Assembly (NCBI RefSeq): GCF_933775445.1
Contig: NC_065874.1
Coordinates: 29,830,501-29,894,500 of the forward strand
DNA length: 64,000 bases
Source: Argentina anserina
Lineage: Eukaryota > Streptophyta > Magnoliopsida > Rosales > Rosaceae
Direction of reading: 5' to 3'
Under the pieces are notes generated by a model. It did not search any database. It was not told the DNA's origin and worked only from the letters and a program-made list of their open reading frames with translations. How positions within the stretch are numbered: position 1 is the first letter of the stretch; the number at the start of each line of letters is the position of its first letter. This document shows positions 12,453-24,035 of this stretch, piece after piece. A program made the position numbers and the translations under genes.

Positions 12453-13796
12453 TCATTTCTTCCTCCCCCTCTTTTTGGTGTGGAGGCAACTTGTATCGTC
12501 CGATGAAATTTTAACAAGTGATGTATCCTGGATATTAATTGGCTCTTTCAATGTTGCGCCTTTACCTGGTTCTGTTCCCCCGTGGTTTAGATTTTGTTTT
12601 TTTTGCTGTTGTTTTTTCTCTTCAGCCATTTTGACCGTACTGTCCCTTCTTCCTTTCCATCGGAGAAGTGACCTTTCCACCTTGTCATGCAGATCAACAA
12701 CCTCATTTTTCGGATGCATTAGCAGTTTAATGATCAACTTTGCTCGCTCCTTGTCTGAATCATACTGCCATGCACATTCATTGTTTTATATTCAAAAATG
12801 TACAACAATATTTCTCTTTGAAAATTGAACATTGTATAAATTCTATCAATTAGACTTCACCTATTACCTGTTCACCCCATGGTCCTTGTGGATCCTCCAT
12901 ATTGTTTATGGTAAACACACCATAGTCTGCACCATTCGGCTGAAGCAGTGCCTTTGGATCATATGTCCAAGGAAATTCAGACATCATCGACAGAGGCACC
13001 ATGAAGTTTACAATGTCATTTAGTAGTATGTTGTCCAGAAGATCCACCTTCAACACATCAACAAATTATAAGTAGTGGAGAATTATGCAGATCACATATG
13101 TTTAAGTTATTAGTAACGCTTATTATTTACAGTTATGTATCTATATATTTGAAATTTTTACCACGGCTTTTGCGGCACGGCGTCTTGGAAGCAACGTACT
13201 GTCTGACGAGGCACTATCAAGTAATTCCATATATCGTTGCTTGACATGAATAATAAGCAAGTACCAGTGGCCAAGATCCCCATTCTCTTTAGGCTCATTG
13301 ATTGGAACAAAAATCTGGGGCACCATAGTAGGGTTGTATCAAACAATATCACAATAAATTTAAATTTAAGTTATATTTACCTAATAATTTCGTAGATTGA
13401 TCATCAATAGCACAATCTTCTGTTAAGCATTGCATAATTTAAACTTCCTCTTATCCTAATGCAATCTTCAAATTTTCCAATGAACCTGTACATGCGGCTA
13501 ACAGTAGATACATGGTCAATCCACTTGTCATATGATGTTTTCATATCTTTCCCTTTAGTTGCAGCTTCCTGATAATGCCATTTGAACTGTTGTAAATATA
13601 TTATCCGAAGCATATATTTACAACAAATATGGAAGGTGGAAGGTGGATGTATAAGCAAGCCACGTACCGAAATGAATGTTGGAAGGTACCAGTCGCCTCC
13701 TCCGTTGTTCATAATGTTCGCAAAGGTGTTGATAACCTGCATTCTCGTCGTTATAATCATGTCCACACTGTACTGATAACCTAGACTAGTATACAT
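12453..13796 (-). pseudogene. Ulp1-type (C48) cysteine protease-like gene, catalytic Cys replaced
   Basis: Several minus-strand segments with plausible splice sites read as one plant Ulp1-like gene. They are MQVINTFANIMNN ... DWYLPTFIS (about 13796-13668), WHYQEAATKGKDMKTSYDKW (to about 13480), then IFVPINEPKENGDLGHWYLL ... YMELLDS (13326-13160). Next come NFMVPLSMMSEFPWTYDP ... GADYGVFTINNMEDPQGPW (about 13050-12870) and a basic, Gln-rich tail (12767-12453, YDSDKERAKLIIKLLMHP). The family uses a His-Asp-Cys triad to cleave SUMO. Here His (GHWYL) and Asp (LLDS) are present, but the position normally Cys in DCG reads DYG, with the Tyr codon at 12922-12924. Proteolysis is therefore not expected. 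Ulp1 domains are often carried by plant Mutator-like elements, which fits the nearby MULE transposase. Confidence 0.72.
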
Positions 13797-13837
13797 TCTG
13801 ATGTCTTTTGTTTAAAGAATTAAAGTGACATTATTAA

Positions 13838-14493
13838 CACACCACCAGATCTTTTAGCTTCTTTAATATAAGTGAAATGTCCATCAAATTGTTGTTTCAG
13901 GTCTGTCGATTCTTTGTCCACAACTACCTCAATTTTCAAAGAGCGCCAACAAAAAGAAAAAAATTCAAATCAGTTCAGCAATCTTCTATTGCCTCAAGTA
14001 TTATGATATGCAGTACATTTTGATTAAGTGAATGCATGTGGATCAGTACTTAGCAACTCCATAAATGACAACAAAGTTGAACAATTATCACAACGATACA
14101 AAACAAAAGAACAGATCATGCAAACTGGAGTTCAGCAACCTAGAAAAAGAGTAGAGCAATATAAAATTGAAAGATGACAAGCAGTGATTACCATTCAAGA
14201 CCTCATACACGAATTCATCTCGATAAGCAGAAGCCAATGAACTACCAACGGTCAAAATGTGAGTGATGTTCAACTTCTTAAGTCCATCTCTGTTATGTGC
14301 AGCTCCAATTGATCCCAAGAAGAGACCCTGCGAAATGAAGACATCAAAAGACCCTCAACTGCTGAATCGAGCACTATAAAAACAATTCAAAAGGTCAATA
14401 ATGTAAATGACTGATAAAGTCAATTCACATGATCAAAGAACCTCTTCAATCTTGCTTCCTAAGGGATTCATCCATCGGATCCATCACTAGTCC
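13838..14493 (-). pseudogene. Dual-specificity phosphatase (DSPTP1-like) gene fragment, three exons, no catalytic loop
   Basis: Three minus-strand pieces with consensus splice sites give a partial plant dual-specificity phosphatase. The first is MNPLGSKIEE (14471-14442, in an exon beginning at about 14493), the second GLFLGSIGAAHNRDG ... NITHILTVGSSL ... DEFVYEVLN (14327-14192). The third is VVDKESTDLKQQFDGHFTYI ... AKRSGGV (13923 to about 13838). In the intact family the next residues would be the HCxxGxxRS phosphate-binding loop, and the sequence stops just before it. It therefore looks like a captured or truncated 5' part of a phosphatase gene with introns retained. It sits between a ClpP-like exon upstream and the Ulp1-like gene downstream, all on one strand. 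Confidence 0.75.
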
Positions 14494-14675
14494 CTACAAA
14501 GAGTACAACAACCAAAGTGAGCGAGATTTCAAATCATCATCGACTCGTTGGGACAATTAGATCGAGAGTTGTGAAATTAAAAGGATTGAAGAACAACTCG
14601 TAATTATAACCTAATCAAACAAAAACCCAAGAAGATGATTCTCTAATCAAACAAAACCCCAAGGGAGGGAGACAC

Positions 14676-14921
14676 CTGAGAGCCCAAGAAGATGATTCTT
14701 TGGAAGAGAAGCGTGTTGGTGGTGTCGAGCTCTTCGAATCTGGGGACACATGGCAAAGCAGCAGCAGCAACAACATCTGCGAATTGAAAATCCGAATTGG
14801 TGGACAAGGTGGGTCTTGTGCGCGACGATGAAGCCGCTTTGACCAGAATGACGCGCCTTGATGCGGGGGTGGGAGAGGGAGGCGCCGATGGAAGAACCCA
14901 GATCTGAAGAGTGAGATTCCT
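14676..14921 (-). pseudogene. ClpP3-like plastid Clp protease subunit, first-exon fragment
   Basis: An open stretch of 82 codons on the minus strand (stop TAA just upstream, donor GT at 14675-14674) reads as a Ser/Arg-rich, transit-peptide-like region (SRRVILVKAASSSRTRPTLS). It then reads PRFEELDTTNTLLFQRIIFL followed by GSQ, the conserved N-terminus of the ClpP3-type subunit of the chloroplast Clp protease. There is no in-frame ATG, and the catalytic Ser-His-Asp exons are absent. A different frame over the same DNA is open for 125 codons (14647-15024) but does not carry the homology. This is one gene's 5' exon cut out of context, most simply explained by transposon capture. Whether it is spliced to the phosphatase exons downstream is unknown. 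Confidence 0.75.
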
Positions 14922-14999
14922 TTAAAAAGAAAAGAAGAAGAGTGGGATTAAATGGAGGAAACGAAACTTCTGCAAATTTCGTTTGAAATTTACCCAAAT

Positions 15000-15465
15000 T
15001 TTCGGCGGAATCAAAGACCGCCATATTTGAGAGAGAAATTCCAAATTAGAAGTGTTGTGGGGCGCGATTCAGATCGTTAGATCTATCCCTATCTAACGGC
15101 TTAGATAGTCAATCCGCGTCATGTCTCTTTATTGGCTGAAGTGTTATTTTGTTAAATCCATGTATTTTTGATGTTATCTTTTCGATTTTATTCTTATATT
15201 TTCACTTTCATTCAACACAAATTTCTCTTGATTATCCCTCATTCCCTCGAGCCACTTAAATAGAATGAAATTATGAAATTATTACTTGTACTATAATGCT
15301 AAGATACATTTTGATTTAACAATTTAAAGTAACATTTTTTTTCTAAATTAGTCGCAATCTTAATTCAATTTTACTCATCTAATTATTTTACTTAAATTTC
15401 AAATTTAATATTAATATCATTGTCACTTAATTCGTCTTGAATAAGACGAAAGCATGCTATTTAGC
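15000..15465 (-). repeat. Promoter-like segment shared with the CACTA element at 45 kb (copy A)
   Basis: Read on the minus strand, this segment aligns collinearly with 44680-45165 on the plus strand. Shared landmarks in order are GAATTAAGTGA / TAATTAAGTGA, TTTGAAATTTAAG, TAATTTAGAAAAA, CTTAGCAT, GGATAATCAAGA, GTTGAATGAAAGTGAAAATAT, and an ATGGCGG...CCGCC stem followed by AAACGAAATTTGC. Identity is moderate with small indels. In copy A it lies directly upstream of the ClpP-like exon, so it could be that gene's captured promoter or a long terminal repeat of the capturing element. Confidence 0.75.
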
Positions 15466-15494
15466 CTTTTTTATTTATGACCTTCAATTGAAAT

Positions 15495-16073
15495 TAGGGA
15501 TGACAATGTGCATGGTAGGATAAGGCCGTAAGGGGATCAAAATACCATACACATACCCAATTTCAATTACGTCAACATACCCGCCCCAATCTCTGTTAGA
15601 AAGTAATAGGTATTCCACGTCCCTATACCCGCTAGGGATCCGTTTCTCATACCCGCTTCAATACCCGTTAATAAAATTTTGTTATATTATATAAAAATTT
15701 ATATGAGTGTATAACAAACGTAAAATCTAAAATGAAAACTAAATATTATGATGAAATTAGTTTTTTTTTACATTAATCCAACTAAAACCAATATAAGTCT
15801 AGTTCAAAATAAAATTAACTATAAAAAAGTATTTATTTACATAAATATAAATTAATTAATTAATATTAAAACATATATAATATATATTTTATTCTTATTG
15901 GGTGGGGATATGAATGAGAATGGGGATCAAAATATCATCCACACCCGTTACCCGATTCCATATTTCGAATATAGGGGATCTGCATACCCGTTCCCCGTTT
16001 TTACCCATTACACAGCCTTATTAGGGTCGAATACCCGTAATACCCTACTCAATGGATAATATTGTCATCCCTA
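15495..16073 (+). mobile_element. Non-autonomous hAT-like element (579 bp)
   Basis: The ends are inverted: TAGGGATGACAAT at 15495 and ATTGTCATCCCTA ending at 16073. They are flanked by 8-bp near-duplicates ATTGAAAT (15487-15494) and ATTGAACT (16074-16081), 7 of 8 matching. The interior is AT-rich, with many ATACCCG/CGGGTA words near both ends and no coding capacity. End sequence and 8-bp duplication fit hAT-superfamily MITEs. Confidence 0.8.
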
Positions 16074-16175
16074 ATTGAACTACGCTATTGACCCATTTAA
16101 AAAAATTGAAAAAGTTTTAAACGCCCACGCGACTCTAGTTAGAGATGTATTATGTGAATCAGGGTTGACCACATA

Positions 16176-16485
16176 GATCGAGACCCAAACGAATATGGAA
16201 ATTGGTAAATTTCATACCGTACCCGTACTTGTACCTGTACTTTAGTGTGACGATCACATCCAACGGTCGGAGTTTAATTTTGAGAATATTGATCACGTGA
16301 ATCACAATGTGCCCTCTAATGTTGCATAACATTTCTAGTTTGTTTTGTGAAAAAGTATATGTTTACAAACTAATTATACTACCGAAATAATATTTTCAAA
16401 AATCGACTGTCTGATATTGTCACCATTGTTTACAATGTATGTGGTAGAAAATTCATCACTTTTCGTTAATGTTTGGGTCTCGATC
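16176..16485. repeat. Imperfect inverted repeat, possible small foldback/MITE
   Basis: GATCGAGACCCAAAC at 16176-16190 is the exact reverse complement of 16471-16485, and weaker pairing extends inward. No clear target duplication was found, so the class is open. Confidence 0.5.
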
Positions 16486-16859
16486 CACACGATTAGCTCT
16501 TTATTTCTCATTTTTTCCTAAGGGCATCTGTGTTACCCATATATAATTATCTTGAAAATTTAGATTTAGTCGATAGAGCGCGTCACTATGAGTGTGTGGT
16601 AATTTTTTTTGAAATTTTTTGGGCAAAGTGAAAAAATGGGAGCTGTTGTGTTGTCAAAAAATTGAGAGAAAAAGAGTGAGTGGGCTGGCAAGCTTAAGAG
16701 ATGAGAGAAGAGAAGTTGAGTTAATCGAATGGGCTCGGGTCTTGAATTTTAAAAGAGGAAAGAGCTGGGCTTGGGGTTTCTCAAAGCCAAATAGGCCTAA
16801 TTCATATCTTTAAATCAATAAAACAATTTGGAAAACATTCTCAAAAATGTCATATATAA

Positions 16860-18560
16860 ATTTGAGTTTTAGAATACAGTCGATTGATACCAGCCAATGT
16901 GATTGGTATATATATTTACAGACCCTGTAAAAAATTTCATCTGATTTAGATGTTGTTGGACCGTCTGATGCATCGGTTAACGGTAATATCATGTTAATAT
17001 CCATATTTGACCACATTTGACCGCAACTTCCACTTTAGGGGTTCCGTGAGGCGACACTACATGTTGTATGGAAAACAATATGCCGTTTCAAGTGTGTCGT
17101 CTGCGGCCATCCGGTCCCTCCCAGGCACATCGTCCCCTTTAGGAGGGTTTAGGGTGGTTTAGCGTTTACTAAATAGTCCAATGGCCGAACAAGTCCTGAC
17201 TGGGACCAAATGTTTACACGTCGCCCACGTAATAGGAAGGGAAGCATCGGCTGGCACCGATCATTAACCTCTCTTCCGTAATCGAAAAGTATTTCAAGAT
17301 CCCCCAATTTCTCATTAAGCAAGCTATTTAGGTTAGTAAATATTAGGTCACACCTTGAGACTCATGATCTCGACGGCTGGATAGGGTCGATCGGCACCAG
17401 CCGATACGTTCAGTATATCTATTAAGGATATCTGGTGAAATTTCGTAGGATTTGGATGTCGTTGGACCGTCTGATGCATCAGTCAACGGTAATATCATGT
17501 TAATATTCATATTTGACCTTATTTGACCGCGGCCTCCGCTTAAGGGGTTCCGTGAGGCGACGCCACACGTTGTACTGGAAAAAATAGGTCGTTCTAAATG
17601 TGCTGGGCACGCCCCTCCGCTCCCCTCTGAGGACGTCACCTTTCTTAGGGGGGTTTAAGGTAGTTTAGGATTGACCGAATAGTACGACGGCCGAACGAGT
17701 CCCGATTGAGACCAAATTTTTATACGCCGCCCACGTAATAGAAGGGAGACATCGACTGGGCCCGATCGTTGACCTCTTTTCCGTAATTGAAAAGTATTTG
17801 TCAAGATCCCCAAATTTATTATTAAGCAAGCTATTTAGGTTAGTAAATATTAGGTCACACCTTGGGACTCGTGATCCCGACAGCCGGATATTGTTGATCG
17901 GCACCATCCGATATGTTTAATATATATATATATATATATATTAAGAATCCCTGGTGAGATTTTGTAGGATTTGGATGTCGTTGAACTGTCTGATATATCG
18001 GTTAACGGTAATATCATGTTAATATCCATATTTGACCGCGGCCTCCGCTTTAGGGGTTCCGCGAGGCGACACTACACGTCATACGAGAAACAATAGGCCG
18101 TTCTAAATGTGCCAGGTGCGGCTCTCCATCCCCCTCCGAGTACGTCGCCCCCCTTAGGGGGGTTTAGGGTGGTTTAGCATTGACCGAAGAGTCTGACGGC
18201 CGAACGAGTCCCAATTAGGACCAAATTTTTTCATGTCGCCCACGTAATAGGAAGGAATGCATCAGCTGTCCCCGATCATCGTAATTACAAAGTATTTCAA
18301 GATCCCCCATTCCTACTAAGCAAGCTATTTAGGTAGTAAACATTAGGTCACACCTTGGCCCTCGTAATTATGACGGCCTAATACGATCGATCGGCACCAT
18401 CTGATATGTTAAATATATATTTTAAGGATCCCCGGTGAAAAATTGTAGGATTTGAATGTCGTTGAACCGTCTGATACATCGGTCAACGATAATATCATGT
18501 TAATAGCCATATATTGACTGCATTTGACCGTGGCCTCCGCTTTAAATGTTCCGCGAGGTG
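16860..18560 (+). repeat. Tandem array of ~500-bp units, subfamily I (about 3.5 units)
   Basis: The anchor word GGTAATATCATGTTAATA recurs at about 16982, 17488, 18007 and 18488, giving periods of about 506, 519 and 481 bp. Each unit also repeats GGACCGTCTGATGCATC, GGGGTTCCG(C/T)GAGGCGAC, GGTTTAGGGTGGTTTAG, GCCCACGTAATAGGAAGG and GGTCACACCTTG in the same order. Copies have diverged by point changes and small indels. No coding capacity is seen. The unit head is recognisably related to subfamily II immediately downstream. Confidence 0.85.
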
Positions 18561-20150
18561 ACGCCGCACATTATACGAAAAAAAATGAGATATAAAATTC
18601 TAACTTTAAAATTAGAAAAAATAATAATTCAAAAAAAATTGCACAACCCTAACCCCGAAACTCCGAACCCTATACCACCCGATGTGATTGTCATATATAG
18701 TAAAACACATGGTAAAAAATTCTTTTGATTTGACGATTGTTTGACCGTCCGTAAGTGGAGTCAACCGAAAAATAGCCCGATTGTTTGACTGTCCGGGATT
18801 GTTTGACTTTTTTTTTAATTCGACTGCTTACACTCAGTCGCGAGTATTATGTGGTTGGGGAAATGTAAAACCCGCTCAGTCATCGCCCCCGGTGATGGCT
18901 CCACCCATAGAGCATATTAATATTTTTTCGGTTGACCCGAATAACGGACGGTCAAACGAGCCCGAAATGAGATGAAATTTTTACCATGCGCATAATAATA
19001 TGTACCGATAACATTGAGTGGTGTCCATTGGATACAAGAAAATTCTTCCATATAGTTGTTTCATAATACTACATATTTTTTATTTAAACATAGTTAAAAT
19101 GTTATACAAAATTAGTGAATACTTTGTTGATCACGAACTTAAGTTCAATGATGAAAAATCAACACAACCCGATGTGGTTGTCATATATAGTAAAACACGT
19201 GGTAAAAATTTCATTCGATTTGACGATTGTTTGACTGTCCGTAATTGGAGTCAACCGAAAAATATGCCGATTTACCAAATGGAAATGCTGTGACCATATC
19301 CTTCCGGAATTGTTTTTTTTCGAATTCGACCTCTCATACTCAGTCACGAGTATTATGTGGTTGGGGGAATGTAAAATCTATTTGGTCATCGGCCCCAAGT
19401 GATGGCTTCACCCATAGAGCATATTAGTATTTTTTTCGGTTAACTCGAATAACAGAAGGTCAAACGAGCCTAAAATGGGATGAAATTTTATCACGCGCGT
19501 AGTTATATGTACCGATGTCATTGGCTGGTGTCGATTGAGTATGAGACATTTCCTCCATATAGTTGCTTCATAATGCTACATGTTTATTTAAATCTAGTTA
19601 AAATGTTATACAATATTAGTGGACACTTTGTTGATCACGAATTTAAGTCCAACGTATGGAAAATTGACACTATTTGATGTGATCGACATATATAATAAAA
19701 CACGTGGTAAAAATTTCATCTGATTTGGGTATTGTTTGTCTGTCCGTAAGTGGAGTCAACCGAAAAATATGTCGATTTACCAAACGGAAACCCTTTGACT
19801 GAATCTTTCCGGAATTGTTTTTTTTTTAATTCAACTAGACACACTCAGTCGTGAGTATTATGTAGTTGGGTAAATGTAAAAGCCGGTCGGTCATCGACAC
19901 CTGGTGATGGCTCCACCCATAGAGCATATTAATATTTTCGGTTGACCCGAATTACGGACGGTTAAACGAGGCCGAAATGAGATGAAATTTTTACCACATA
20001 TGTAATTATATGTACCGATGGCATCAGGTGGTGTTGATTGTACATGAGACATTTTATCCATATAGTTGCTTCATAATGTACATGTTTATTTAAACCTAGT
20101 TAAAATGTTATACTACATTAGTGGATACTCTATTAATCATGAACTATAAA
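18561..20150 (+). repeat. Tandem array of ~500-bp units, subfamily II (about 3 units)
   Basis: The anchor GATGTG(A/G)TTGTCATATATA occurs at about 18681, 19171 and, diverged, 19676 (periods 490 and 505 bp). Each unit repeats a GTTTGACTGTCCGTAA-like word, CTCAGTCGCGAGTATTATGT, GATGGCTCCACCCATAGAGC and ACGGACGGTCAAACGAGCC. Compared with subfamily I, the order of a GATGTGATTG head, a GACCGTC core and a ...AACGAGTCC/GAGCCC...AAATTTTTA block is conserved. The two blocks therefore probably descend from one satellite-like unit. Confidence 0.82.
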
Positions 20151-20305
20151 GGCATTGAGAGGCTCTTGGGTTAATGGGTTATGAGGGAGCTGCGAAATCA
20201 TGTACTTCCATACGTAACTATAAAGCAGTGGAGTCTCAATCGTAATATTAAGCAGTGGAGTCTCAAGTATATAACTCATTTCATTGCTTGGTACTATGTT
20301 ACACC

Positions 20306-21005
20306 CAATGGTCTAAATAACGGTTATCGGCATCGTATCGGTTTTGTAAAATAAGGATATAACGGGGATATATCGAGATATATCGGATTATATCGGATTT
20401 ATCGTTTTTGCTAATTTTTAATTAAATTTAATATAATTATAAAAATATACATCAAAATATACCAAATAAACTTGAGAAATTAAAACTTATAGAAGTATAT
20501 CTACTAAATAAACTTCATAAAAAATTATTTAATTATTTTGACAATTAAAATACATAAATAATATTAATTAATAAAAATAAAGGTGATCATTCATCATAAA
20601 CTCTCTCGTCATTGAATGTTATCAACGAAACTTTCATTTTTTTTAAATTATTTTTTCAAAACGACGTGGTTTTAAAAAAATATTTTAAAAAAGGGCACCG
20701 ATATATCGGGTTAAACAAAGATGATCATTCATCATAAACGCTCTCGTCATTGAATGTTATCAACAAAATTTTCATTTTCTTTAAATTATTTTTTCAAAAC
20801 AACGTGGTTTTAAAAAAAAAATATTTTAAAAAAAGGGCACCGATATATCGGGTCAAACTCGGTTTGACCCGATATATCGTCATTTGACTTGATTTTTCGG
20901 GTTGACAGATATAATAGACCGATAAGCAACTTATCGTATCGTTTTCTTAATATTAGGGATATATCGGGGATATATCGAGGATATATCGGGATATTTAGCA
21001 CATTG
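20306..21005 (+). mobile_element. Non-autonomous hAT-like element rich in ATATATCGG words (700 bp)
   Basis: A perfect 8-bp target duplication GTTACACC flanks it (20298-20305 and 21006-21013). The ends are imperfect inverted repeats: CAATGGTCTAAATA at the left and TATTTAGCACATTG at the right. Near both ends are repeated GGATATATCGGGG words. The interior has an about 138-bp tandem duplication (about 20582-20719 and 20720-20860). A second family member is at 55402-55991. No transposase is encoded. Confidence 0.88.
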
Positions 21006-21013
21006 GTTACACC

Positions 21014-23900
21014 AGTGAGTCAGAAGCAGCAATAGTATGAGAGACGACACAAAAAACATACATTTCATGAGCTATGTAATAAACAAAAGACATAAACAAA
21101 CTGATGTAAAAATATAAAACTTCGTTAATCGAACTGGAGCAGAATCCAGAATCAGTTTATTGAATGGCAAAATGAAACAGTAGGAACTTCACCATAATAT
21201 ATAATTTACATTGTTATAAGCCTAAAACCATAAAACCACAAATGAAAGCAAAAACAATGAATACAAAAGATCTGACAAAGGATAGCACCCACAACAATAG
21301 CTTCATACTTCATAGTGTTTGAGCCGTGAAAGTCTTTGTTCACAAGCAGTCCCGCACAACATTCCCTGCAGAATATACAAGCAAGACAGGTGAAAGCCAT
21401 CCAATAGAATGGATCCAATATTCTCATTTCCTTGAACATGCTACAAATTTTAACAACACAGATAGAAACAAAGAAACCTATGATAAAGACAATAACTAAG
21501 GATTTTTATTATCTGGATCTTTAGACGGTAAAGATGTTAATACAAAGGTAAGATAAATGTGACCTCTGCCACAAATGCAGTGGGGTAGCAAAGAGATTCA
21601 AAATTTGTTGTACCAATACTAGGGTCACTTATACCTATTCAGGCATCAGTTAAAACTTACAACACATGGATGCTCAATAAATGCCACGAGGACTCCAAGA
21701 AAATTTAATACCATTTTTGAGAGGGAAATTGACTGCTGCATTTGACCACACCAACTTGCCCTCAGTTGTGTATAACAACATGTCTATAGCCATTTTGAAC
21801 CCATGACTCGCAATGCTCTATGTGCCAGCAGACTAGGTCTCTTTCTAATTAAAATAAAGTGGCAGAATCAACCACACTATCATTAGAGGGCAAGGTGTGT
21901 GTGTTTTGTGGCTGGGGGAAATGGTGAAACTAGTGACATAGAAAGAATGTGATTCATGTACTTACCAATATTCATTGTAAAGAACAAAATTAACCATATC
22001 TGATGTGGATAGAACTTCAAAACTCAATTGGGGTATAGACTATAAAAGACTAAACAGAAATTTAATTATGAATTCTGAATGGCTCAAATTTTTTATATTT
22101 GAGAAAATGACAGGGGAAAATAAAACAGAAAAAAAATTCCACAACTTTTCATATTTTGCTGTAAATACATTTGTCCAGGGTGACTTTTATACAAATAAAC
22201 ATTAAACTGAAGAACATGCACACTAAAAATCAAATTGGGAATTCAACTTATTACAATAAATTATCAGGGCCAATATTATAATCTTATGCCTTAGTCTATG
22301 GTAAATGTTCATACAACAATTTTGGCTCCAGAGCACTCACATTTTTTCTTATAAGAGTTTAGGAACGGTATATCTAACATGCATTAAACTGCAGTATCTT
22401 GAACCAAGCTATTTCCAAAATCACTTGAGATAGAACAATCTAGAGGTTGAACTAATTACATGAGTCTCAGGTACCATAACAAGAAGCTAATATTGAAAAC
22501 AGAGTATATATATGTTCACACTTGCTAACACGAAAATAGTAAGAATAGTTGATTCTAAAAAATTCACAAAAGAAAAATAGCAATAGATGTACACAGTACC
22601 ACCCAGATTACTCACATTTTCGGTTTTGTTTTCTTCTTTACAAATATATACATACATATATATATATATAAGTATATTATACACTACAATAAATTACAAG
22701 ATATATGATGAATGCAAGTAATAAAGATATGACATTCAAATGGCTCAAACCTAGTATCAAGGTTCCTCAGCAGAAAACAAGTTGAAGGATTGATAAACTT
22801 TGCTCTGGTAGTCAGAATAGATTCTTGGTTGTCCATCCCTGAACAATGGCTCAAAACATTAGTTATAACACTCACAATACTAAGAAAACAAACAGAAATA
22901 TACTGCTCATTCCACGAGGAAAGAACTATACTTGGCTCACCATCAGGTCAGAAATAACATATTCATAATCAAATAATTCCACCACGAAAGCTTAAAACTA
23001 GAAAATCAATTGTGAACAATCTAAGCCATTACTAATTCATATAAATAAGGAACGAACCCAACTTTGGTTCAGCTCAGTCATTATACAAAAAACCATTAGA
23101 CCTAAAACAAGTTCAATTCCAAACCCGGGTTAAACCAAGTACACTTTCATAACATCAATATCAAAGAGTGAAGATCAACAAATTCCAAAGCAAAGCTCAG
23201 AACTTAAAGACATACCCAATTCAAATTTCACAATACAAACACAAACCCACTTAAAATCTTTGCAGCTTATTTTCATGAGCCCCAAAATCGAAAATGTCAA
23301 ACAAAGAACATAATCTAAATTAAGAACACATACATGCTAATAGACATGGTCAATCTCGAATTACAGAACAATCAAAGTTCGGTAAATCATCCCCTCTCCA
23401 TTTTCTCCTTACCCAGACGACTCAGTTGACCACATTTCAAAGCCGCGTCTCATTTACCTCAAAATCCAGACCGGACCTTTGCATAATCAAACACACAAAC
23501 AGACCGAGTTGAGGGAGAGGGTTGTTTGTGTGTGAGTGAGAGTGAGAGTGCTGTGAGATATGAGGGACTCTCGCACGTATGAGGGAACAAAGTCACGCTG
23601 CATCCTCTGCAACGCTGCACAATAGACGAATCCCTTTAATATGCACCGGAATCGGTGTACTTCAGCTCGGTCGCCGGCGGCACGAAGAGCTTCTCGACCG
23701 GGATTTTGAATTGGGCATGGAAATCTTTTGAGTGCTATTTCGATGCGGGATTTTGGTAGAGGTGAGGTGCGGATGGGTTCTGAGATTGAGAGGGGTGGAT
23801 TTGAGAGAGGAGAAGAAGATGGGGTTTACACACTTTTAAAGAAAGATCACTGAATGGTAAAAGCCTAATTAACCGTACTAACGGGATCAGATTTGGCCGT
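21014..23900. other. Intergenic stretch, no gene recognised
   Basis: AT-rich with only short open frames. Around 23450-23800 the composition is less AT-rich and, on the minus strand, looks like a 5' UTR or first exon with a possible donor (GAGGTAAATG). I could not follow a coding frame into downstream exons or recognise a product. A non-coding transcript on the minus strand is possible but unsupported. Confidence 0.35.
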
Positions 23901-23902
23901 CT

Positions 23903-24035
23903 CCCCAAATGTTAAGTGACACCTCAGCTTTTTTGACCCGTGTATATACACGAGTCGTGTATGGAATAGGACACCTCAGCTTTTTGAGCCGTGTATGGAA
24001 TAGGACACCCCAAATGTTAAGTGACACCTCAGCTT
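23903..24035 (+). repeat. Local tandem duplication at the left edge of duplication copy 2
   Basis: The words CCAAATGTTAAGTGACACCTCAG and CCGTGTAT...GGAATAGGACACC occur two to three times within about 130 bp, directly left of the TTTTGCTTTTAG boundary of the 1.26-kb duplication. Such short repeated patches are typical of repair synthesis at a break junction. Confidence 0.75.

Noticed and set aside
14647..15024. 125-codon minus-strand open frame starting MAVFDSAENL
   Set aside because: It overlaps the ClpP-like exon in a different frame; the homology is in the other frame, so this one is probably accidental.
16860..20150. Regular repeats considered as a CRISPR-like array
   Set aside because: Units are ~500 bp, diverged and contiguous without spacers, in a plant genome; this is satellite-like tandem repetition.
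23450..23830. Possible first exon of a minus-strand gene
   Set aside because: Composition and a donor-like site are suggestive, but no coding frame could be followed into further exons or recognised.
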